From NCBI GenBank assembly GCA_013397115.1, contig VWZW01004700.1, forward strand, positions 2,465,309 through 2,529,308: a DNA stretch of 64,000 nucleotides, in the 5' to 3' direction. The DNA is from Edolisoma coerulescens (taxonomy: Eukaryota > Chordata > Aves > Passeriformes > Campephagidae). Position 1 is the first letter of the stretch; each line of letters starts with the position of its first letter. Shown piece after piece: positions 29,736 through 37,400 of the stretch. The notes beneath the pieces are model-generated. The model saw only the letters and a program-made list of their open reading frames with translations. It searched no databases and was not told the origin of the DNA. The position numbers were made by a program, and so were the translations under genes.

Positions 29736-29755
29736 CTTGAACATACCTGTTCAAG
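29736..29755 (-). other. Perfect 8-bp hairpin enclosing the exon 2 splice donor
   Basis: The plus strand has CTTGAACA (29736-29743), a 4-base spacer, then TGTTCAAG (29748-29755), an exact inverted repeat. In the VPS13B pre-mRNA the stem is half exonic, half intronic, and the loop is GGUA, so the exon-intron junction and the donor GU lie in the loop. Confidence 0.8.
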
Positions 29756-29893
29756 TACATCCAACTTTAATTCAAGTTTACTAAGTACAACGTCTCCTCC
29801 CCAGAGTGACAACTGCAGATCTGAAGGCTTCAAGTTCTTAATGTAACGATTCACGTAACTCATCAAAATAGGAGTTACATAGGACTCCAGCAT
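29747..29893 (-). CDS. VPS13B: VPS13B exon 2, first coding exon (residues 1-49)
   Basis: This is the N-terminus of VPS13B, a very large (about 4000 residue) bridge-like lipid-transfer protein acting at Golgi and endosomal membranes; loss in humans causes Cohen syndrome. Read on the minus strand, the exon encodes 49 residues starting MLESYVTPIL and ending LDVLEQ, which I recognise as the start of vertebrate VPS13B and of its chorein N-terminal domain, including the WGGDVVLSKLELK stretch typical of the family. The ATG is at 29893-29891 with A at -3. An in-frame TGA at 29920-29918, within the same exon, fixes this start. The exon begins at 29924 after a good acceptor (pyrimidine-rich, ending CCTAG), giving 31 nt of 5' UTR, and ends at 29747 with donor CAG|GTATGT, phase 0. 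Identity rests on remembered protein sequence; no search was run. Confidence 0.97.
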
Positions 29894-29924
29894 TCTGGAA
29901 GATCGCTGTATTACAGGTCACGCA

Positions 29925-30602
29925 CTAGGAAAAGAGGACAAGAGATTGAGATATTAGTTTTATATCTCCAGTCTAATTTTCAATAACACAACACTCACAT
30001 TGTTTGAATATATGAAAATAATTCCAAATATTGTTTATAGTCAGAGATTCATACCGTTACATATAAAGATAAAATGCATAGAAAGACGCAGGCACATCTA
30101 TCTGCATGTACCAATTTTCAGGTTCAAAAGAAAATCCAAACAAACAAACGAAGAAACAGAAAAGGTGATCGAGCAGTCTACCATGCTTTCACATGGCATT
30201 TAAGTGACAGGAAAACTCCTTTTTGGAGTCATCAAAAGGATAAACTTTGATAACATCAAAAAAGGGTCATTTCTAACTGATAAGACTCCACACTAAAATA
30301 CCGCCTTAGATGCACCTCACCGGTCTCAGCACCGTGTACAAGGTAACCCCGCCAGTTCCGTGCCACCCTGAACTCCAAGAAACCAGAACGAGCTGAGGTT
30401 ACATTAAGGTCTGCCATCACTCCCATCCCTCCCCACACTCTTTCCCAAACTCCCGCAGTCCTGAAGAGACCCTTCCCCATCCCGTCACCGCCGCAGCCTC
30501 ACCCGGACACCTCCACAAACCCGGGAACCCCGCGCCCGTACCTTCGGGACACATCCTCGCACGTCCCTCCCGCGGCCCCTGGCCCCCTCAGGGCCCCTTT
30601 AC
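29925..30602 (-). other. VPS13B: VPS13B intron 1
   Basis: A short first intron between the CpG-island exon and the start-codon exon (678 nt if the 30603 donor is used). The acceptor is TCTTTTCCTAG. AT-rich near exon 2, GC-rich near exon 1. No other feature is visible in it. Confidence 0.6.
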
Positions 30603-30740
30603 CTGGCACGGCACAGCGCCCCGAGGCTCCGCGCCCACCCCGGGCCGGCCGGGCCGCGGGAGCGCCGCGCACGCAGCGCCTGCGGCAGCGCCTCCTGCCC
30701 CGGCTCCTGCTCCGCCGCCCGGGCGCTTCCGGGTTCCCCG
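30603..30740 (-). other. VPS13B: Predicted non-coding exon 1 of VPS13B
   Basis: Exon 2 begins with a splice acceptor and 31 nt of untranslated sequence, so at least one upstream non-coding exon is needed. Inside the CpG island the minus strand has a strong donor, GCCAG|GTAAAGG, that would end exon 1 at 30603. A second donor, GAAG|GTACGG, would end it at 30542 instead. The 5' limit is a guess placed just below the NRF1 motif; the true start site cannot be read from sequence and is probably dispersed, as usual for CpG-island promoters. Confidence 0.55.
30724..30732 (-). promoter_or_regulatory. ETS-family site (minus strand CCGGAAGCG)
   Basis: The plus strand reads CGCTTCCGG, so the minus strand carries the ETS/GABPA core CCGGAAG. 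It lies 8 nt from the NRF1 palindrome and is the mirror of the site at 30771. Confidence 0.6.
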
Positions 30741-30750
30741 GCGCATGCGC
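30741..30750. promoter_or_regulatory. NRF1 palindrome GCGCATGCGC
   Basis: An exact copy of the self-complementary NRF1 core, centrally placed in the CpG island and about 140 nt upstream of the predicted exon 1 donor. NRF1 sites usually lie within about 100 bp of the start site, which supports initiation near here. Confidence 0.7.
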
Positions 30751-30770
30751 GCTCCTCCGCCGGCCCTCGG

Positions 30771-30779
30771 CCGGAAGCG
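30771..30779 (+). promoter_or_regulatory. ETS-family site (plus strand CCGGAAGCG)
   Basis: The same 9-base ETS/GABPA sequence as at 30724 but in the opposite orientation, so the two sites flank the NRF1 palindrome almost symmetrically. Confidence 0.6.
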
Positions 30780-30831
30780 TTTGGTGCGAGCGCGGGGCGT
30801 GGCCAGGTGGCGGCTCTGAGGGCGGTGGGGG

Positions 30832-30838
30832 TCACGTG
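30832..30838. promoter_or_regulatory. E-box TCACGTG, CLEAR-like
   Basis: The promoter contains GTCACGTG at 30831-30838, matching the E-box bound by USF and MiT/TFE factors (8 of 10 bases of the lysosomal CLEAR consensus). VPS13B works in Golgi-endosome traffic, so TFEB/TFE3 input would make sense, but that is inference. Confidence 0.45.
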
Positions 30839-30840
30839 TC

Positions 30841-30850
30841 TGGGCGGGGA
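30841..30850 (+). promoter_or_regulatory. GC box (Sp/KLF)
   Basis: TGGGCGGGGA matches the Sp1/KLF GC-box consensus at the upstream edge of the CpG island, 2 nt from the E-box. Confidence 0.5.
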
Positions 30851-30869
30851 CAGGGAGGGGCAGGGCTTC

Positions 30870-30891
30870 CCATGGTGTCCCCATGGTGTCC
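30870..30891. repeat. 11-bp perfect tandem duplication upstream of the promoter
   Basis: CCATGGTGTCC occurs twice head to tail at 30870-30880 and 30881-30891, between the GC box and the CR1 copy. Confidence 0.95.
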
Positions 30892-30922
30892 CCGTGAGGT
30901 GGGGGGGAGCGTGCGGACTGTG

Positions 30923-30938
30923 TGCCGGAGTGCCGGAG
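30923..30938. repeat. 8-bp tandem repeat at the CR1 3' junction
   Basis: TGCCGGAG occurs twice (30923-30930, 30931-30938), ending at the first base of the CR1 copy. Confidence 0.9.
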
Positions 30939-31447
30939 ACACAGAATGAATGAGGTTGGAAAAGGCTTCCGAGGTCAGCGAGTTCAACCTGACCGAACAG
31001 CACCGTGTCAACTATACCATCGCACTAAGTGCCACGTCCAGTCTTTACTTAAACACCTCCCGGGTCTATGACTCCACTACCTCCTTGGGAAGTCCATTCC
31101 AGTGTCTAATCACCCTTTATGTGAAGAAATTCCTCCTAATGTCCAACCTGAACATCCTCTGTCACAGGTTGAGTCTATATCCTCATGTTCTCTCCATTGT
31201 TTTCTGGGAGGAGGCGCCAATCCCCACCTGGCTGCAGCCTCCTTTCAGGGAGTTGCAGGGAGCGATAAGGTCACGCCTGAGCCTCCTTTTCTCCAGGGAA
31301 AACACCCCCAGCTCCCTCAGCTGCTGCTCACAGGACTTGTGCTCCAGACCCTGCAACAGCTCCATTGCCTTTCTCTGGACTCTGTCCAGCACCTCGATGT
31401 CTTTCCGGCATTGTGGGGCCCAGAACTGCACGCAGCACTCGACACAG
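30939..31447 (-). mobile_element. CR1 LINE, 5'-truncated, next to the VPS13B promoter
   Basis: Antisense CR1 on the plus strand, from a 3' end at ACACAGAATGAATGAGG to a truncation near 31447. The minus strand keeps a recognisable ORF2 C-terminal segment (VFSLEKRRLRRDLIA-like) around 31250-31330. The plus-strand open frames of 201 and 169 codons across this stretch are antisense shadows of CR1. The element begins about 80 bp beyond the CpG island, so it forms the immediate upstream flank of the VPS13B promoter. Confidence 0.93.
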
Positions 31448-33892
31448 TCTCCCCCCAGGGCGGAGTGGCCCGGCCACCCCCGGGGGTGTGTGATCCCCTG
31501 CCGTGGGGAGGGAGCCTGGGCATGGCGGGCTCTGGGCCGGGGCACTGTGAACTGAGATGTGCCACTGCCTCGACCAGCCGCAGCTCCAAGGTTTGGTTCA
31601 TGTTGTTATAATTGACAAATGGCCGAGTGGGGCAAACCCCAGTGGTGGCAAACGCTTGTTGTTCCCACTCTTCTTAATAAAGATGGGCATTTTCTGGCTT
31701 GGTTTAGAGCAAGGTTCTGCTTACGTTCTCAATTTTCACCATTTCAGATGTGAGAGGAGTTCCTGCCATCCAGGAATGCCCTTGATGTTCTGCATGCCCA
31801 GAGTGCTTCTCACTTCTCTAGAGCATAGAGAAAAGCCCTCTCCAGCAGCCCTGAGTCCTTTTGGGGTTGCTTGCGGCACCTAGAAAATGCCCTGGAAAGG
31901 TGAGTTAATAGAATCCTCGCAGGCTGACATGTTGGCATGTGGGTGATCTGGAAAGGAGCTGGGCTCATTTTTGTCAGGGAAAAGTGCAGTAAGCAGTGCC
32001 TGTGGGCATGGCTTTGATGTAGATAATGAATAACCTTTTACAAAGGCCTCTGATTTGAGTTTTAAAGGAAAGCCTGGGATATGCCTCTTGAGTTACATAT
32101 TCCTGCCGGAAATTTGAAATCCCATGTGTTTAATCTGCAGTGAAGTTACGTGGCTGAAAACAGAAAAGGCAACATTATACAGCATCTGAGATAGTTCATA
32201 TGAAGCCCAAACAGCAAGTGCTCAAGTAGGAGCCTACCCCTATAGCAGTTCATGTATTTAAATGTGGCTGAGCTAATCAAGGTCTGGAGGCTCCAACTCC
32301 TGCTGGATTACCTGTCTGTTCTGCCTCTGGTATACACATGCTGAGTTAACCGTGAATCAAACTTCATTTTGCATACACCATTGCCTCACTTGCTGTACCA
32401 TCTTCACTCATGAATCACAGCCCATAAGACAGTATTTCACCTCACAGAGACAAGCAGCTTGGACTGCTTTTCTTATTACAGTGGTCACCACTCCCACAGC
32501 TCGTATTTGAGTGTATGTTCGACCATTCTTCAGCACCTGTGGCATGTTAACCTGTGGCTAAGAGGTGGATGAAGGCAGGTTAGGGACAGGAAGATTTTAA
32601 CAGCATCAGTGGTCTTTAATTAAAGTTGTGCTTCTGACTAAACAATTTATCTAGGACTAACGTTCTGGAAGAATTCCTTTGCAGAACAGTTACACCTTCT
32701 GTTCCCTCTGCTAGAGTTGTGAATTTTATTGGTAAAACTTTTCAAGAGTCTGCACTGCAAGCCAGCTCAGTGAAATAATCAATATTAATGGAAACAACCT
32801 CATTCATAGCATAGCCTCCCCACAGAGCATTGACACAACAGAGGGATGTGCCAACAGATAAGTGTAATGTTGAAGCACACCCTAAGCCTGCATCAAAAGC
32901 CCTTATTTCAACAGAAAAACATTCCTCTGCTTCTTGGTCCATTATGTTATTACTTTTGAATGACATATCCAATCACTGCTGGAATGTTTTCTGGAAGTTC
33001 AGAATTGAAGGACAACGCCCTATTTTGGTGAAAAATCAGTAAATGAGAAGAAGAGTAGGGGAAACATAGTGCTCCTGGCAGCTGCTTGGCAGACCTAGCA
33101 GCTGAGAACAAGTCTGTAATTTTCCTGGCAGTTATTAGCATTTCATTATAACCACCTCCATCTCAGTTCTAGTTCAAGCGTGTTGACACCCTGAATAATT
33201 TATATCCTACAGTAGGAAAAAATTGAAAAAAAATGGAAGGAAGGGATCATGCAGGAATAAATCTTTGAAGGAAAGGAAATGTGTGGCATGAAACAAGAGT
33301 AGCTGGAGAAGGTTATAAAGGTCCCTGATGTACAGAGGGATGAGAGCTGAGTACATGGGGAATTTGCAGGTAGTAGGCAGGTGGTGTGCAGTAATGAACT
33401 TGGGCATACTACAGCAACGAGGGCATGTCTTCTAGAAATGTCAGCTCCTCGAGCTGGTCCAATTTATTCGGTATTTCAACACTTCAGTGAAACATGCAGG
33501 ATAGGTATAATTAAAAATTGCAGATCTAGTGGTATGGGAATCTTGTTCAATCATATAACTTGAGTGATTGGAAATCCCTGAAAAGCTAACAAAAGTAGAT
33601 AAAGTTTACCTGGAGTTTGAAAAAGTGAGGGACAAAACGGTGTCACTTTTGGCCAGACATGGAAAAAAAATAGCATTTCAAGGAGGTCCTCAGGAAACAT
33701 ATCTACCTGCAGAGTACTTTTTCTTGATAAAAGAGTCCATCAGTGTGTTTCTGGCTTCAGTGTTGTTGTTATAGGCTATTTCCCATTTTCTGCAATGGAA
33801 GTGGGATCAATGAAATACAAAATGGAGGGGGAAAATAGAGTTCATTAAAAAATGAGGAAAATCTAGAAATCGTAGAGGATTATTACAGAATT
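31448..33892. other. Intergenic DNA upstream of VPS13B
   Basis: The first 160 bp beyond the CR1 copy are GC-rich (CCCGGCCACCCCCGGGGG type words); the rest is ordinary AT-rich sequence. An AATAAA at 31676 has no visible transcript attached. No gene or clear repeat seen. Confidence 0.7.
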
Positions 33893-34405
33893 ACTCGATC
33901 ACAGAATGGTTGAGGTTGGAAGCCACCTCTGGAGACCACCGTGTCCAACCCTCCTGCTAAAGCAGATTCACCTAGAGCAGGCTGCACAGGATCGCATCGA
34001 GGAGGGTTTATATCTCCAGAGAAAGAGACTCCACAACCTCTACTATGCAGCCTGTTCCCTGGGTTCTCTGTCACCCTCAGAGTAAAGTTCTTCCTCATGT
34101 TCTGTTGGAACTTCCTGTGCATCATTTTCTGCCTGTTGCCCTCATCCTACTGCTTGGCACCACTGGGAAGTGTCTGCCTCCATCCTCTTGACACCTTTCC
34201 TTCAGATACTGATAGACATTGATAAGACCCCTTCTCAGTCTTTCCTTCTCCAGGTTAAGCAGCCCCAGCTCTCTCAGCCTTTTCTCATCAGCAAGTTGCT
34301 CCAGACCCCTGATCAAATTCATAGCACTCCACTGGACCCTCTCTAGTAGTTCCTTGTCTTTCTTCAGCTCAGACCTCAGAACTGGACACAGCACTCCAGG
34401 CATGG
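33893..34405 (-). mobile_element. CR1 LINE, 5'-truncated, intergenic
   Basis: Starts at the classic 3' end ATCACAGAATGGTTGAGGTT on the plus strand and continues through GTCCAACCCTCCTGCT and AGAGCAGGCTGCACAGG. The minus strand at 34122-34403 retains an ORF2 C-terminal stretch (LGLLNLEKERLRRGLI-like). It is closer to a standard avian CR1 consensus than the 23.5-kb copy. It is truncated, so not mobile. Confidence 0.94.
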
Positions 34406-37400
34406 CATCAACCAGGGCAAACTACCTGAGGCTGCAGTCAAGGGAAAAACAAGGAAAATAGACGTCTAAATAGATTTTTAGAAGTTTGGCCTGGGCAGTT
34501 TGCAGGGCATAAGACAATCTGAGGTTATTGACAAGAAGGGTTGAGAGACAACCTGTGAGGATCTTCTTTTTTAACTAGAAAAAGCTTTTTATTCCTTCAA
34601 CCTCCTTCACAATGTCCCTCGGCTAACACTGGATACTTTAACCAGGTTACTGAGCAAACTGCTGTCCACATCTGTTCTACTCCAATGCCTCCAAGTACAG
34701 CAGCATGGATGTGGGCAACTGGTCCCAGAAGCCTTCAGTCTATTCAAGTGGCAGAAAACTGCTGGTTTATGATTCTTTAGAGACTACTGAGGTGTCCTGT
34801 AGACAGCATGAGACTGACAGTGTGAGGGAGATTGTAATCATAAATTATCAACACGAATAGATATATTTCAGAAATACCTGTGAGGAAAATAAAAATTACT
34901 TAGGCTTCTTTCTCTCCTCCTGTTCTAGTTGCTAAACTAGTTGGATTAGTTGATTTGTAAAATTTCTTGTTGGTTCCTTTTTCTGTTTTTACTACAGATT
35001 ACACTTGTAGTAAATGATGTAGTATATTATAGATGGGTGTAAAATATGTGTATAAATGTGTATATATCGTCATATATAAGAATACTATACTATAAACATA
35101 TTAAGATTCGCTCTCTCTGTTTTACTGGGAATTTCCTGAGCTCAAACTAAATTGACTAAAAATATGTATCTTCTAATATTTTTCAAACATTAAAAAACTA
35201 CATCAACAAAAACAAACTATGTAAATCAATCCATTTTCCTATTAGAAGCAAATACGTTATTGGTGATGTCATGTTACCTAATTATTAAATCATATATAGC
35301 AATCAGAAACTGGGAAACAAAAATTGCTGTGCCACTTTTATTACTATAATAGTCCCCATATTACAATGGGGTTATTTTCAAGTTCACCAAAATGCACATA
35401 GATTTGAAATCTGGAAACAATAAAAGCAATTTTTTTTTTTAATTGCATATATGCTTTGACTGTAATCTGAATTTTTGGCATATTCTAAATTTTAAGGTGC
35501 AAACAATTGTCTATCATAAGTTTTATTTGTTCTTCTATTCCCTAAATTGTGCCTGAAAATCATAGTAAAAAAGCTCTCAGCTATAGTCTTGAAGTAATAA
35601 TTTTTTTCAAGTGTTAAGGAAAATAGATTTAATTGTGACACCTTTAAAATGGAAAATTAGTACTCAAAAAAGATCAAAATAAATTTATTATTTTTAATTA
35701 TGACTATGATCAAGAGTCTGTTGAAACAGTAACATTCACTCTAAGTAAAATAGAAAAGTATTAATTTAGTGATCAAAGGTCATGAAGTTCTGGAAGCTTT
35801 TGATATGTAATTCCAGCTCATTGCTGCCTCGTCTGGCTTTTTAGGAAAACGCTTTTACCAACTCTGCTAAATTTAAATCCCTGCAGCAGTTTGGGGACAG
35901 AATGCTCAGGACAGTGGGGAGCAGGGCACATTTATGCAGATTCGGATGCTAGCCCAGCTCCAGATTCGGACGTCTCGCCTGACGTCTCCTCTGTGAGTGA
36001 GTGTTCACTGAGTTAACGGGGATCTGTCCAGTCCCCTCTTCTCAAGGGCAAGCAATGGACTAACAGCCAACTTAACCCCGGTGAGCAGGCTTGGGTTGGA
36101 AATGGTTTGGTCCAGACGGTGATGGTAAGGATTTAGCTACAGTAACTGGTGTTTTAAAATGTAGCCTGCATGCATAAATTCTTTGTACATACATTTGGTT
36201 GCTTTGGGAATTATTAAACGTCAAATAAAGAGGCAGTATTACATCTCCAGAATGCATGGTCCTGAATTTTATTCACGCGCCAGAATGAATGAAAGACAAG
36301 ATAAGAAACCTGAATGGAACAGGGTGGAAATGTACAGTTTAGTCGTCTAGGAGTATAATTCTCAGGTAAATCATGAGAGGCAAGCATGGCTGTCTAACCG
36401 GGAAAGTTAAAACTGGAAAGTGTTTTTCAAGTTTTTGTTGAATTGGTAACAGAGGAGAACAATTACCTACCTTGCAGTAGTGAAATTTTAGGGTATATAG
36501 CGATATTTGACCTGTTCTGATATGCTTGAAGGATTTATGTGTCCTTTGGGCAGAAAGTGGTATCTTTGACTTCTACACCTAATTATGAAATACATCAAAA
36601 AAGTCAGCCAAGAAGATGTTATTTCTGGTTCCAGTACAGGAAATATATGTTTGACAATTTTAAACTGAATGTGTAGAGAAACATGTAACTTATTACCGCC
36701 TCTGGGTATGAGGAGATTTATGCACTAAAAGTTTCACACAGGTTTTGCTCGACTGTTGCTGTACCGTTCATGCAAAATGTGTATTTCTAATGACAACTTC
36801 TAGCGTACAGTCTTTTAAAATAGTCCTGCTTTTCAGGAGTTAAATGATCACTTTTCTCTGGTGTTTACATATTTGCATTTACAAAAAATTACAAGTCTAT
36901 GATTTCATATGTACTTATACCTACAAATGATTTTCAGTAAATATGAAAGGCATAAATGTGCTATCAATATATTTCAAATAAATATTTATACATATTCTGC
37001 TATTATAATTTTTGTTCAGTAAAAAGTTTTATATGTTATCAAAAGTTTAAAAGTAACCAACAGCTTCTTTCTGTGTCATTTTTTGATTCTTTAGAGGATG
37101 AAGATAAAAACAGCAAAGCTCAGGAACCTTTTTGCTGGAACTATGCTAAAATCCAGTTCCTTTCAATATTAGCGGCAAAGTGAATTTTTCAGTGAAATTA
37201 TAACAGTCTGTGACACCCTTGTTTTGGCTTGCCCTGCAGCTGTACCAGGAACATTCCTGCAGAAGCTGAAGTCTGTTCTAAAATTTCTTCATCATGTGAA
37301 CAAAAACGATCTTAGATTTGATTTACATATTGTAGAGCTGATATGAATGAGTATCAGGCATGTTGGACAGCAACAAGAACTGCAAAGCCAAGAAAATGTG

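Larger units (their letters stand above)
22289..29746 (-). other. VPS13B: VPS13B intron 2
   Basis: A 7.46-kb GT-AG intron between the two recognised coding exons. It contains one long CR1 copy (23.49-24.14 kb), a CR1 3' end at 28.29-28.50 kb and a possible relic at 26.18 kb. Otherwise it is AT-rich single-copy sequence. The short open frames at 27.1-28.2 kb and 28.8-29.25 kb have no recognisable homology and lack splice context. Confidence 0.9.
30490..30860 (-). promoter_or_regulatory. CpG-island promoter of VPS13B
   Basis: A sharp GC- and CpG-rich block in otherwise AT-rich DNA, densest from about 30530 to 30800. It lies directly 5' of VPS13B exon 2 on the minus strand. It has no convincing TATA box but contains an NRF1 palindrome, two ETS sites in opposite orientation, a CACGTG E-box and a GC box, all typical of housekeeping CpG-island promoters. 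Such promoters often fire in both directions, so an unstable or non-coding transcript towards higher coordinates is possible, but nothing in the sequence proves one. Confidence 0.88.

Noticed and set aside
30588..31003. Minus-strand open frames of 98 and 134 codons in the CpG island
   Set aside because: Rich in Arg, Ala, Gly and Pro, as expected from GC-rich DNA. The in-frame stop before the VPS13B ATG rules out an N-terminal extension in that frame.
30950..31611. Overlapping plus-strand open frames of 201 and 169 codons
   Set aside because: They run antisense across a CR1 copy and into GC-rich flank; the recognisable protein signal is CR1 ORF2 on the minus strand.
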